In this document: positions 7,630 through 15,549 of the stretch, piece by piece
How positions within the stretch are numbered: the stretch's first letter is position 1
Layout: each line of letters opens with the position of its first letter
Origin: Leisingera sp. JC1
Lineage (GTDB): Bacteria > Pseudomonadota > Alphaproteobacteria > Rhodobacterales > Rhodobacteraceae
Direction: 5' to 3'
Assembly (NCBI RefSeq): GCF_001679925.1
Contig: NZ_LYUZ01000079.1
Location: forward strand, 1 to 52,721
DNA length: 52,721 nucleotides
The notes under the pieces: generated by a model
The model's database searches: none
Told to the model about the DNA's origin: nothing
What the model saw: the letters and a program-made list of their open reading frames with translations, nothing else
Position numbers and translations under genes: made by a program

Positions 7630-8208
7630 TCAGCCGTCGGCCTTCATCGCTTCGACCGAAATCTTGATGTTGACTTCATCACTGACGAAAGGCGCGAACT
7701 GGCCCAGGTTGTAGTCGGTGCGCAGGATCTGGGTGGTGGCGTCAAAGCCCGCCCAGGGCTTCTTGGCCATCGGATGCTCGCCAGCCTGGTTCAGCTTGGC
7801 GTCAAGCACCACGGATTTGGTCACGCCGTTCAGGGTCAGGTCGCCGGTGATCTTGGCGGTATTGTCGCCGGTGACTTCGATGCCGGTGGAGGTGAAGCTG
7901 ATGGTTTCATCCTCGGTCGCGTCGAAGAAATCCTTGGTCATGAAGTGGTCGAAACGCGCCTGCCAGCCGGTGAACATGCTGCTGAGCGGCATCGACACGG
8001 ACACGGAGGAGGCCGCCGGGTCTTCCTGGTCGAACATGATCTCACCTTCGAAGCCGGAGAACAGGCCGTAGGTGGTCGAATAACCGAGGTGGTTGTAATC
8101 GAACAGGACCTGGCTGTGGCTTGCGTCCAGCACGTATTTCTCCGGTGCGGCGGCAGCGCCGGATGCAGCGGCGGCAGCCAGGGCGGCGGCAAGCAGTGTC
8201 TTTTTCAT
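7630..8208 (-). CDS. YceI family periplasmic lipid-binding protein
   Basis: At 192 residues with a signal peptide (MKKTLLAA to AAAA-PEKY) this is a stand-alone YceI protein. The domain begins YVLDASHSQVLFDYNHLG and contains the expected F-WQARFDHF and GDLTLNGVTKSV segments. The family forms an extended lipocalin-like barrel binding polyprenoid chains in the periplasm. The ATG at MKKTLL has a GGAG 8 bp upstream; a longer frame begins ten residues earlier without one. It is a second YceI copy beside the fused one at 5130-6383. Confidence 0.92.
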   Translation of the reverse strand: MKKTLLAAALAAAAASGAAAAPEKYVLDASHSQVLFDYNHLGYSTTYGLFSGFEGEIMFDQEDPAASSVSVSMPLSSMFTGWQARFDHFMTKDFFDATEDETISFTSTGIEVTGDNTAKITGDLTLNGVTKSVVLDAKLNQAGEHPMAKKPWAGFDATTQILRTDYNLGQFAPFVSDEVNIKISVEAMKADG

Positions 8209-8364
8209 GTCAAAGGCTCCGAGTTGAAGAGTTTTCATAGCAACAGATGTGGCTTTTTCGGCCTCAAAAGGAAGACCGCAAAAACCAACATTATCTGTGA
8301 ACCTTTGAACACTGAACCCGGCTGCGGGCAGCCGGGCAGAGTCTCGCGCAATCGTGATCTTGTT

Positions 8365-8898
8365 TCAGGTGAGGATCTTCACCGCGCCGCTGAGCTGGTC
8401 GCGCAGCTGGCCGCGGGTGGCGGCGGAGTCCAGCGGCAATTCGATCAGCAGGCTGCCGTCATCCTCGAACAGCTGCACGGCATTGCCGGTCAGCCGCGCG
8501 GCGCCCAGAGAGTCATAGCTGCGGCGCAGGACGGTGCGCGGGCTGCCCTGGGCATCATGTTTCAGGACCCGCAGCTCCCGGCGGACGGGGTCGAAGCAGG
8601 CTTCCGGCCGGGCCGCAGGCTCATGCGCGGTCATCAGCACCACGCCAGCCAGCAGGAAGGCGATGGAGACACCAAAGCGGATCAAGTTCAATTCCGGGTC
8701 GGCCCCGGCCCCCTGCACCAGCCACAGACCGGCAGAACTGAGGATCATCGCCGCGCCCAGCAGGCGGAACATCATCACCCGGACCTTCCAGTTTGCCTGG
8801 AACCGCAGGCGCAGCGGCTCCTGGCGTGAAATCGCACCCAGCGCACGTGCGCCTGGCATTGCGGAAATCTGCGGCGGGGTGTGGTCTGTCACGGCCAT
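8365..8898 (-). CDS. Two-pass membrane protein of unknown function
   Basis: The 177-residue protein has a cytoplasmic-looking basic N-terminus, two transmembrane segments (about 43-63 and 73-91) and a soluble C-terminal part of about 85 residues containing a strand-rich segment with VLRRSYDSLG. I do not recognise a family. The chosen ATG has AGAAGGG upstream, while the longer open frame has no such site. A CtrA-like box lies 86 bp upstream. Confidence 0.7.
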   Translation of the reverse strand: MAVTDHTPPQISAMPGARALGAISRQEPLRLRFQANWKVRVMMFRLLGAAMILSSAGLWLVQGAGADPELNLIRFGVSIAFLLAGVVLMTAHEPAARPEACFDPVRRELRVLKHDAQGSPRTVLRRSYDSLGAARLTGNAVQLFEDDGSLLIELPLDSAATRGQLRDQLSGAVKILT

Positions 8899-8983
8899 TT
8901 GACTGCCCTTCTGCTGCGGTCTGCACTCTGCTGCCCTGCTGATGCTCCCCTCCCGGAAAGCTGGCGCCGCGTGTTTCACCGCG

Positions 8984-8998
8984 TTAAGGCTTCGTTAA
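8984..8998. promoter_or_regulatory. CtrA-like box
   Basis: TTAA-GGCTTCG-TTAA has the exact seven-base spacing of the alphaproteobacterial CtrA site (TTAA-N7-TTAAC), with G instead of the final C. It is upstream of the minus-strand membrane protein gene and, at greater distance, of rpsF. Confidence 0.35.
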
Positions 8999-9089
8999 GC
9001 AGTGAAGACCTGCATTGGGGCAGCAATGGGGCGGGCTTGCGGTTTTGCCGCGGCGGACCATGGAAGCCAGCGCAAAAAGCCCTTTTGCC

Positions 9090-9117
9090 TTGCTCTTTCG
9101 GCCGCAGCCTGTATAGG
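9090..9117 (+). promoter_or_regulatory. Candidate rpsF operon promoter
   Basis: TTGCTC and TATAGG are separated by 16 bp, about 110 bp before the rpsF start, matching the arrangement seen before acpP. Confidence 0.4.
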
Positions 9118-9226
9118 AGGCCCTGCTTCCGCGACTTCTTCGATCCGCGCAGCCTCTCGTGACCGGGCAGCGGAAGTGTTACATGCCCCGTCTATGAAAT
9201 GCGCCTAGACACAAACAGGAGTTCGC

Positions 9227-9580
9227 ATGCCACTCTATGAGCATGTCATGATTGCGCGTCAGGACCTGTCCAACTCGCAAGCTGAAGGCCTCATCGAACA
9301 TTTCGGTGCTGTTCTGTCCGACAACGGCGGCAAGCTGGTCGAGCAGGAGTACTGGGGCGTCAAGACCATGGCCTACAAGATCAACAAGAACCGCAAGGGC
9401 CACTATGCCTTCCTGAAGACCGACGCACCGTCGGCCGCCGTTCAGGAAATGGAGCGCCTGATGCGTCTGCATGATGACGTGATGCGCGTCCTGACCATCA
9501 AGGTCGACGAGCACGCCGAGGGCCCTTCGGTCCAGATGCAGAAGCGCGACGAACGCGGCGATCGCCGTGAGCGCCGCTGA
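9227..9580 (+). CDS. rpsF: 30S ribosomal protein S6
   Basis: The 117-residue protein starts MPLYEHVMIARQD and contains the S6 segment WGVKTMAYKINKNRKGHY. S6 pairs with S18 on the platform of the small subunit. An AGGAG site precedes the ATG. It is the first gene of rpsF-rpsR-rplI with 28-bp and 12-bp gaps. Confidence 0.99.
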   Translation: MPLYEHVMIARQDLSNSQAEGLIEHFGAVLSDNGGKLVEQEYWGVKTMAYKINKNRKGHYAFLKTDAPSAAVQEMERLMRLHDDVMRVLTIKVDEHAEGPSVQMQKRDERGDRRERR

Positions 9581-9608
9581 TCAACGCTTGAGAAAAGGAC
9601 GCTAAATC

Positions 9609-9836
9609 ATGGCAGCCAAACCGTTTTTCCGCCGCCGCAAGGTTTGCCCGTTCTCGGGTGAAAATGCGCCGAAGATCGACTACAAAGACACCCGTCTGCT
9701 GCAGCGCTACATCTCTGAGCGCGGCAAGATCGTGCCTTCGCGCATCACCGCCGTTTCGGCAAAGAAGCAGCGTGAGCTGGCCCGTGCTATCAAGCGCGCC
9801 CGCTTCCTCGCCCTGCTGCCCTACGCCGTGAAGTAA
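9609..9836 (+). CDS. rpsR: 30S ribosomal protein S18
   Basis: The 75-residue basic protein has the S18 signature around [20 protein letters not shown], followed by [21 protein letters not shown]. It binds as a heterodimer with S6 and its gene is directly between rpsF and rplI. The ribosome binding site is AAAGGAC. Confidence 0.99.
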   Translation: MAAKPFFRRRKVCPFSGENAPKIDYKDTRLLQRYISERGKIVPSRITAVSAKKQRELARAIKRARFLALLPYAVK

Positions 9837-9848
9837 GGAGATAAGCAG

Positions 9849-10460
9849 ATGCAAGTTATCCTTCTTGAGCGCGTTGCAAAGCTGGGCCAGATGGGCGACG
9901 TCGTTGACGTGAAGCCCGGCTTCGCCCGCAACTTCCTGCTGCCGCAGGGCAAGGCGAAAACCGCCTCCGAGTCCAACATCGCCGCCTTCGAGGCCCAGAA
10001 AGCGCAGCTGGAAGCGCGCAACCTGGAGACCAAGAAAGAGGCCGAGGCTCTGGCAGAAAAGCTGGACGGCCAGCAGTTCATCGTGATTCGCTCCGCATCG
10101 GACGCGGGCGCGCTGTACGGCTCCGTCACCCCGCGCGACGCGGCAGATGCTGCAACCGCGGACGGCTTCTCGGTCGACAAGAAACAGGTCGCCCTGATCC
10201 ACCCGATCAAGGAACTGGGCCTGCACTCCGTCGCCGTGAAACTGCACCCGGAAGTGGAAGTCGAAATCAAGCTGAACGTGGCCCGCTCGGCCGAAGAAGC
10301 TGAACTGCAAGCCTCGGGCAAATCGATCCAGGAGCTGGCCGCCGAAGAGGAAGCCGCCGCTGAGTTCGAAATCTCCGAGCTGTTCGACGACATCGGCTCT
10401 GCTGCGTCCGACGACGACGACGCACCGGCCGCCGAAGCCGCTGGCGAAGAAACCAACTGA
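9849..10460 (+). CDS. rplI: 50S ribosomal protein L9, extended acidic tail
   Basis: The 203-residue protein starts [19 protein letters not shown], the N-terminal domain of L9, with the linker helix and C-terminal domain following to about residue 150. Enterobacterial L9 is about 149 residues. The extra C-terminal part is acidic and Ala-rich (for example [15 protein letters not shown]), as in other alphaproteobacteria. It closes the S6-S18-L9 operon and is followed by a strong terminator. Confidence 0.98.
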   Translation: MQVILLERVAKLGQMGDVVDVKPGFARNFLLPQGKAKTASESNIAAFEAQKAQLEARNLETKKEAEALAEKLDGQQFIVIRSASDAGALYGSVTPRDAADAATADGFSVDKKQVALIHPIKELGLHSVAVKLHPEVEVEIKLNVARSAEEAELQASGKSIQELAAEEEAAAEFEISELFDDIGSAASDDDDAPAAEAAGEETN

Positions 10461-10486
10461 TCCTTATCGGGACAGTGAGACACGGA

Positions 10487-10514
10487 AAAGGCCGCCTGAC
10501 GGGCGGCCTTTTTC
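10487..10514 (+). terminator. rpsF-rpsR-rplI terminator
   Basis: A perfect 10-bp stem AAAGGCCGCC/GGCGGCCTTT with more T residues lies 27 bp after the rplI stop. Nearly the same hairpin recurs at 12493-12517. Confidence 0.92.
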
Positions 10515-10638
10515 ATTGCTTGCGCGAAGTTTGAAAAGACGCGCCAAATTGCACGGAAATTCCCGCCCCCAAATAACCATCTGTTTGCCGTATTCCGCAA
10601 GAATACTGCCTGTGTGGAGTGAGAAAGGGGGATGCGCC

Positions 10639-10830
10639 ATGCTGGACGCATTGGAAACTGAGGAACTGGCGCTGCGTCGGCGGTTGTTGTTCCGGCTGCT
10701 GCGCGGCCACCGGTTCGACCGGCCGGACTTCAGGACCGAAGCGGTGTCAGAACTGGTGCCTGCAGGACTGCTTGCGCCGGAAAAGAGCCTGTTCAAAGAA
10801 CCGGCTGACGCCATACAGAAACCTGTCTGA
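10639..10830 (+). CDS. Small protein of unknown function
   Basis: A 63-residue frame begins MLDALETEELALRRRLLF after an AAGGGGG ribosome binding site. It is amphipathic, Leu/Arg/Glu-rich, and has no signal peptide or recognised motif. It is followed directly by a GC-rich hairpin and then a second, terminator-like one. The sequence looks protein-like, but the evidence is only a start, a ribosome binding site and composition. I cannot name a family. Confidence 0.45.
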   Translation: MLDALETEELALRRRLLFRLLRGHRFDRPDFRTEAVSELVPAGLLAPEKSLFKEPADAIQKPV

Positions 10831-11267
10831 GCGCCCGCGATCGCGGCCGTCTGGCGGGCGCATCTGCCTGGACGTCCTGCGCAATCCGCGGGTCTCCAGT
10901 GTTACCGGGGTTGCCTGGGCGTTGTAGGGACCGCGAAATTTTGGGAAACAGCCGCGGTCCCTTTCTGCCCGAAGTGGTCAGCTGCCCCCCAGGCGTGAGG
11001 GGCATGCTGCCCTGAGGGTTGTTTCTGCCTCAATGCGCATACCCAATATGTAGTGGGATGCCATATTTAACAAATCTCTAATGATTAAACTTTGATCGAC
11101 CTTCCGGCGGCTTGCATTCCGGCCCGGAACCCACCGGAAACAGGCGGCTTTCCCCGCATTGAATGGCGGTTCCCCGCCGTTCCGGCCAAGCGGCAGCACA
11201 GGCAGGATTGCAGCACGCCGCAAGGCAGTTAATCTGGCCCGCAAGAGAAACCGCCTTCGGAGGCCGC
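10831..11267. other. Intergenic region with two hairpins and an AT-rich patch
   Basis: No gene is seen. A hairpin with GCGCCCGC/GCGGGCGC arms starts immediately after the preceding stop codon (10831-10861). A terminator-like hairpin follows at 10927-10964. An AT-rich patch at about 11030-11095 may hold the promoter for the transglycosylase gene, though I could not settle on -35 and -10 boxes. Confidence 0.5.
10927..10964 (+). terminator. Terminator-like hairpin
   Basis: Arms GGGACCGCG and CGCGGTCCC enclose a 17-nt loop and are followed by TTTCT. It could end transcription of the small upstream gene. Confidence 0.5.
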
Positions 11268-11756
11268 ATGACGCGCCGGACCACTTTGATCTTGTTTATT
11301 GCGGCTGCAGTGCTGTCTGCCTGCGCCAGCACCGCCTCCCCGCCGGAGGTGTCCCGAGCCGCCCCGCCGCTCTACCCGAATGAGACCCCGGAACTGCGCC
11401 GGAAGATCAATTACTGGGCGGACCACTACGAGGTGCCGCGCAGCCTGGTGCACCGGCTGGCGGTGCGCGAAAGCACCCACAGGCCCAAGGCGGTGAACCG
11501 CCCCTACTACGGGCTGCTGCAGATCCTTCCCGCGACGGCGCGGTCGATGGGGTTCAAGGGAGAGCCCAAGGAACTGCTGGATGCCGATACCAACTTGCAA
11601 TTTTCGGTGAAATACCTGCGCGGCGCCTGGCTGCTGGCTGATGGCAGCCAGGACATGGCGGTGAAGCACTACTCGCGCGGTTACTACTACGAGGCCAAGC
11701 GCCGCGGCATGCTGGTGGAAACCGGTCTGCGCCCGGCGCCCCCCTCTGACAGCTGA
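11268..11756 (+). CDS. Lytic transglycosylase lipoprotein (SLT family)
   Basis: The 162-residue protein carries a lipoprotein signal ending VLSAC, with lipidated C19. The mature part is a compact SLT-type transglycosylase domain with catalytic E68 in VRESTHRP and the motif YGLLQILPATARSMGF, then YSRGYYYEA. It would cleave peptidoglycan glycan strands to 1,6-anhydromuramoyl products at the outer membrane. CGGAGG lies 5 bp before the ATG. It is shorter than soluble Slt70-type enzymes and consists of little beyond the catalytic domain. Confidence 0.9.
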   Translation: MTRRTTLILFIAAAVLSACASTASPPEVSRAAPPLYPNETPELRRKINYWADHYEVPRSLVHRLAVRESTHRPKAVNRPYYGLLQILPATARSMGFKGEPKELLDADTNLQFSVKYLRGAWLLADGSQDMAVKHYSRGYYYEAKRRGMLVETGLRPAPPSDS

Positions 11757-11769
11757 AACCTCCCCTTCT

Positions 11770-11792
11770 GCAGCGCCCCGAAGGGGCGCTGC
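11770..11792 (+). terminator. Hairpin after transglycosylase gene
   Basis: A perfect 10-bp stem GCAGCGCCCC/GGGGCGCTGC with a GAA loop lies just after the stop codon. It lacks a T tract, so termination is uncertain. Confidence 0.45.
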
Positions 11793-12000
11793 CTAGCCCA
11801 ACGGGCCGCGGCGCTGTCCCCAGGACGGCACCAAGGACGGGCGGGAGGGCCTGCCTTCCTTGACCCTGCTTTCCTGCTCCTCCTTGCCTGACTGGCACCG
11901 CCTGCCTGCAAGGCCGAACGTTTCGCCCCGCATCGAACCGTCCTTTCCCGCAGCTTCGCCTGCCTGGGGTATCCAGTTCCAATCACCACTGGAGTCCCTT

Positions 12001-12444
12001 ATGAGAATGCCCGAATTGAAGACCGGCAGGTTTATCCCCGAAGACGGTTTGCGGATCACCGTCCAGGTACCCGAAACCCGCGTGCAGGGAATCGTTGATG
12101 CGGTTCTGGCGGTCACTGCCCTGAAATACGGCGATTACGATCGTGTGACCTTTCAAGCAGCGGCGGGCAAACAGAGCTTCCGGTCGCTGGGGAGCGGGCG
12201 GAACGCGGCGACCGGGGCTTCCGTTCAGGTGCCATGCGTGGAGCTGTCATTTTTCCTGGCCCGCGATGACGCCGGGGCCGCGCGGGTTCTGGAAAGCATC
12301 TACGCCGCGCACCCTTACGAGGAGCCGGTGATCTATGTGGCACCCTGCGTGCGGACGCTCCATATCCGGGGGCTGGATGAGGATAGTCCCAACAGGTTCT
12401 GGAACAGCCCGAGCGAGGACTGGGTGCCGGAAGAACATCGGTAG
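12001..12444 (+). CDS. Stand-alone NIF3/YqfO insert-type (PII-like) protein
   Basis: The 147-residue protein has the segment IYAAHPYEEPVIYV, the hallmark of the small domain inserted in NIF3/YqfO proteins, which resembles CutA and PII. The metal-binding NIF3 halves are absent, so this is only that domain. Homologues are often mislabelled as RtxA structural toxin; nothing here suggests a toxin. The ATG has GGAG 7 bp upstream. Function is unknown; a trimeric ligand-sensing role would be an inference from fold. Confidence 0.7.
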   Translation: MRMPELKTGRFIPEDGLRITVQVPETRVQGIVDAVLAVTALKYGDYDRVTFQAAAGKQSFRSLGSGRNAATGASVQVPCVELSFFLARDDAGAARVLESIYAAHPYEEPVIYVAPCVRTLHIRGLDEDSPNRFWNSPSEDWVPEEHR

Positions 12445-12492
12445 AAACCGATAGCACTGGACGGCCGGCGCCGTCTTATCCCATCCAACGAA

Positions 12493-12517
12493 AAAGGCCG
12501 CCTGATGGGCGGCCTTT
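12493..12517. terminator. Bidirectional terminator between NIF3-like gene and tig
   Basis: A 10-bp stem AAAGGCCGCC/GGCGGCCTTT with a TGATG loop is preceded by further A residues, giving five T residues on the minus strand. It ends tig and can also end the convergent plus-strand gene. Confidence 0.88.
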
Positions 12518-12538
12518 CCGTAAGTCGTGGAGAGAGGA

Positions 12539-13870
12539 TTATTCCTCTTCCAGCTCCTCAACGGCCTTTTGCAGGTCGTCCTTGGAGATCTCTTTCTCGG
12601 TGACTTTGGCCTGGCCGACGATGTGGTCGACAACCTTGTCTTCGAAGATCGGCGCGCGCAGCTGCTGCTGCATCTGGGCGTTCTGCTGGATGAACTCGAA
12701 GAACTGGCGTTCCTGGCCCGGGTACTGGCGGGCTTGCGCCATGATCGCCTGGGTCATCTCGGCGTCGGTCACTTCGACCTCGGCTTTCTGGCCCAGCTCG
12801 GCCAGCAGCAGGCCCAGACGGACGCGGCGTTCGGCCAGCTTGGTGTGCTCTTCGGTGGTTTCGATTTCACCGTGGTCGTGGCCTTGCACTTCCGGGTTGT
12901 CCTCGTGCCACAGCTGGTGCGCGATCTGCTTGGCTTCGGCGTCGACCAGCGACGGCGGCAGGTCGAAGGAAACCAGGGTGTCCAGCTTGTCCAGCAGGCC
13001 GCGCTTCAGCACTGCGCGGGCGGCACCGGCGTATTCGGCTTCCAGGCGCTCGGTGATCTGGCCCTTCAGCGCGTCCAGGTCGTCGGCGCCGAATTTCTTG
13101 GCCAGCTCATCGTCGATCTCAGCCGCTTTCGGAGCTTTGACTTCCTTGACGGTGCAGGAGAACACGGCCTCTTTGCCGGCCAGGTGCTCTGCGCCGTATT
13201 CCTCGGGGAAGGACACGGTCACGTCTTTTTCTTCACCGGCTTTGGTGCCGACCAGCTGCTCTTCGAAGCCGGGGATGAAGGAGTTTGAGCCCAGGGTCAG
13301 CGGGTAGTCGTCGCCTGCGCCGCCGTCAAAGGCTTCGCCGTCGATGCGGCCGACGAAGTCGATCACGACCTGGTCGCCGTCTTCGGCTGCTGCGCCCTCT
13401 TCGCGGGCTTCGAATTCCTTGGCGGTTTCAGCCAGGTTGGCCAGCGCTTCGGTGACGGCTTCGTCTTCAGCCTTCACAACCAGCTTTTCCAGCTCAACGC
13501 CGGAGAAATCGACTTCGGGGATTTCCGGCAGTGCCTCGTAGGACATCTCGACGTTGACGTCGTCGCCTTCTTTCCAGTCTTCGTTGGTCATCTTGACTTC
13601 GGGCTGCAGCGCCGGACGGTCGCCGCTGTCCTCGAAATGCTTGTTCATGGCGCCGTCGATGGATTCCTGCATCGCTTCGCCCATCAGGCGCTGGCCGAAC
13701 TGCTTTTTCAGCAGCGCCATCGGCACCTTGCCCTTGCGGAAACCTTTCATTTCGATTTCCGGCTGGGCTTCGACCAGCTTTTCGTTGACCTTCTCGTCCA
13801 GCTCGGCGGCGGTGACGGTGATGGCGTAGCCGCGTTTCAGACCTTCGTTCAGCGTCTCGGTGACCTGCAT
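12539..13870 (-). CDS. tig: Trigger factor
   Basis: The 443-residue ribosome-bound chaperone has an N-terminal ribosome-binding domain with the signature [18 protein letters not shown], a central FKBP-type prolyl isomerase domain ([20 protein letters not shown]) and a helical C-terminal domain. It ends in an acidic tail (KAVEELEEE). The start [10 protein letters not shown] matches the family. An ATG four codons earlier is possible but has a poorer site. Terminator and promoter candidates flank it, so it is probably transcribed alone. Confidence 0.97.
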   Translation of the reverse strand: MQVTETLNEGLKRGYAITVTAAELDEKVNEKLVEAQPEIEMKGFRKGKVPMALLKKQFGQRLMGEAMQESIDGAMNKHFEDSGDRPALQPEVKMTNEDWKEGDDVNVEMSYEALPEIPEVDFSGVELEKLVVKAEDEAVTEALANLAETAKEFEAREEGAAAEDGDQVVIDFVGRIDGEAFDGGAGDDYPLTLGSNSFIPGFEEQLVGTKAGEEKDVTVSFPEEYGAEHLAGKEAVFSCTVKEVKAPKAAEIDDELAKKFGADDLDALKGQITERLEAEYAGAARAVLKRGLLDKLDTLVSFDLPPSLVDAEAKQIAHQLWHEDNPEVQGHDHGEIETTEEHTKLAERRVRLGLLLAELGQKAEVEVTDAEMTQAIMAQARQYPGQERQFFEFIQQNAQMQQQLRAPIFEDKVVDHIVGQAKVTEKEISKDDLQKAVEELEEE

Positions 13871-13928
13871 CCTATTCCCCATAGAGATTCGGGGCCCCTG
13901 TGCGAGGTGCCCCCAGACAATTTGCGGT

Positions 13929-13957
13929 CTTCTATTTCCCCCGGCGCGGCGGCGCAA
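13929..13957 (-). promoter_or_regulatory. Candidate tig promoter
   Basis: On the minus strand TTGCGC and TAGAAG are separated by 17 bp, about 60 bp upstream of the tig start codon. Confidence 0.35.
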
Positions 13958-14010
13958 GGGGGATTGCCCCTTTCCTGCGCAATCGCGCGGATTTCCGAAG
14001 CCTCAACACG

Positions 14011-14039
14011 AAAAAACACGCCCGCAAAGGGGCGTGTTT
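14011..14039 (-). terminator. Terminator of first porin gene
   Basis: A 10-bp perfect stem AAACACGCCC/GGGCGTGTTT with a 6-nt loop is followed by a run of six T residues on the minus strand. Confidence 0.9.
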
Positions 14040-14067
14040 CCAGATCTGAAACCGAGGGAGTTGCGGT

Positions 14068-15186
14068 TCAGAACTTCCAGCGGGCACCGGCCAGGATGAC
14101 GTTTGCGTCCTGGTAGGTGGTGGCGCTGGTATCGGCATAGGAATAGTCGCGGTAGGCCAGGTAGGTCTCGACGTTGTAGGCGTCGATCTTCTGAACCGCT
14201 GCGACGCCCCAGGACTCGGCGCTGTCGCCGCTGCTGACCATGTCGGAGCCGTCATAGTAGTCCACCGAGAAGGAGGTGGAGCCGGCGGCGATCAGGTCTG
14301 CGGAGTAGCCCAGCTTGGCATAGGCATAGGTGCCCGCGATGTCGCGCTCGCCTGCAGCGATGTTCAGCGACAGGCCGGTGGCCTTGTGCAGCACCGCGAA
14401 GGAGCCGGAGATATCACGGTAGTCCTGCTCGCCGGTTTCTTCGGTCCAGGAGGCCCCGATGCCGGTGTCGATGGCAAAGCCCGCGGCATCGTCATTGGCC
14501 CAGCGGATCGCCACGTCATAGCTTTCGCGGTCGTTGGCGTCCTTCAGGATATCGGTGCCCCAGGAGGTCGACAGGGTGAAGCCCGCAAGCTCCGGCGAAT
14601 CGTAGCGGACGCGGCCCAGGCGGCTGCCGTCCAGATCGGTGAAGGCATCACCGATGTCGATGCTGCCGAGCGTGCCTGCACCGGTGCGGAAGGCATAGCC
14701 GCCCGCGGAATCGGCAACCGCGTTGGAGGCGCCGAGGCCGGTGCCGGAGAAGTCAGCACCGGTGATGCCGTCGGTCGCCATCGAGCCCTGACCCGCCGAA
14801 AAGCGGCCATAGCGGGCAGTGTCGAACTGGAAGTCGACGTGGCGGATGTTGGTGCGGTCCCAGCTGAGGTTGTCGCCGGTTGAGGTCTGGCTGACCCCGT
14901 CCGAGGAGCGAAAGCCGAAGGCGGTTTCAAAATTGAACCGCAGGGTGTTCTCACCGTACGCCTGCTCCAGCCAGAAACCGATGCGCGAGTTGGAGGCCGC
15001 GTTGTCGGTCAGGCGGTTGAAGTCCTGTTCGCCGTCGTCAAACGACTGGTAGGCTGGATTGAACTGTCCGTACCAGCGGAAGCTGCCGCCGGTGTCGTTG
15101 GTGTACGTGGGGCCTGCAAATGCCGGGGCCGCGAGAACGGCAGCCAGGGAGGCTGCCCCTGCGCGGGCTGTGAATTTGATGCTCAT
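14068..15186 (-). CDS. Outer membrane porin (paralogue 1)
   Basis: The 372-residue beta-barrel protein has a signal peptide (cleavage near APAFA-GPTY) and ends in the outer-membrane sorting signature GARWKF. Hallmarks shared with its neighbour are WYGQFNPA, IRHVDF, GQGSM, LDGSRLGRVRYDSPEL and AVQKIDAYNVETYLAY. It should form a passive diffusion channel. An AGGAG site lies 11 bp before the chosen ATG; upstream in-frame codons do not look like protein. It is 67% or so the usual family type by eye only in conserved motifs, so substrate preference cannot be given. Confidence 0.9.
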   Translation of the reverse strand: MSIKFTARAGAASLAAVLAAPAFAGPTYTNDTGGSFRWYGQFNPAYQSFDDGEQDFNRLTDNAASNSRIGFWLEQAYGENTLRFNFETAFGFRSSDGVSQTSTGDNLSWDRTNIRHVDFQFDTARYGRFSAGQGSMATDGITGADFSGTGLGASNAVADSAGGYAFRTGAGTLGSIDIGDAFTDLDGSRLGRVRYDSPELAGFTLSTSWGTDILKDANDRESYDVAIRWANDDAAGFAIDTGIGASWTEETGEQDYRDISGSFAVLHKATGLSLNIAAGERDIAGTYAYAKLGYSADLIAAGSTSFSVDYYDGSDMVSSGDSAESWGVAAVQKIDAYNVETYLAYRDYSYADTSATTYQDANVILAGARWKF

Positions 15187-15549
15187 TAGCTTTGAGTCTC
15201 CTGTTGTGCAGCCCCTGTCCCTCTCCATCCCTGAGGTCAGCAGCTGCGATACAGGGCGTATCACGCGTTTTTTGCCGCCTTCAGGGTTGAAATTCCATCT
15301 CTCAGGCAGGGTTCCGCCATAGGCGGAAATCCGCCCATTACGAAACTTGACGTGCAAAATTCCGCTCACCATCAATGTGTTAAGTGAAGGACCTCACATA
15401 TCCAGCGGCGCCACCAGCAAGCTTGCCATGCAGCCACTGCAACCCTGCGCTGATGCTCAGACGGCCGCGGTTTTTTGCACAGTATATTTTGCTCGGAAAC
15501 TGAAACCGCCCCGGCCAGGCGGGGCGGTTTCCGGCTGGTGCCATTGCGG
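15187..15549. other. Porin-porin intergenic region
   Basis: The region holds the terminator of the second porin (15502-15531) and must hold the promoter and leader of the first. It is AT-rich around 15340-15395, but I could not identify convincing promoter boxes. No gene is seen. Confidence 0.6.
15502..15531 (-). terminator. Terminator of second porin gene
   Basis: An 11-bp perfect stem GAAACCGCCCC/GGGGCGGTTTC with an 8-nt loop lies 18 bp after the stop codon. On the minus strand it is followed by AGTTTCC rather than a long T run. Confidence 0.7.

Larger units (their letters stand above)
8899..9226. other. Divergent intergenic region with CtrA-like box and rpsF promoter
   Basis: No gene is seen here. 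The region holds a TTAA-N7-TTAA element (8984-8998) and a promoter candidate for the ribosomal operon (9090-9117), leaving an rpsF leader of about 100 nt. Confidence 0.65.

Noticed and set aside
12001-12444. RtxA-type structural toxin
   Set aside because: The protein is a small NIF3-insert/PII-like domain; there are no RTX repeats or secretion signals.
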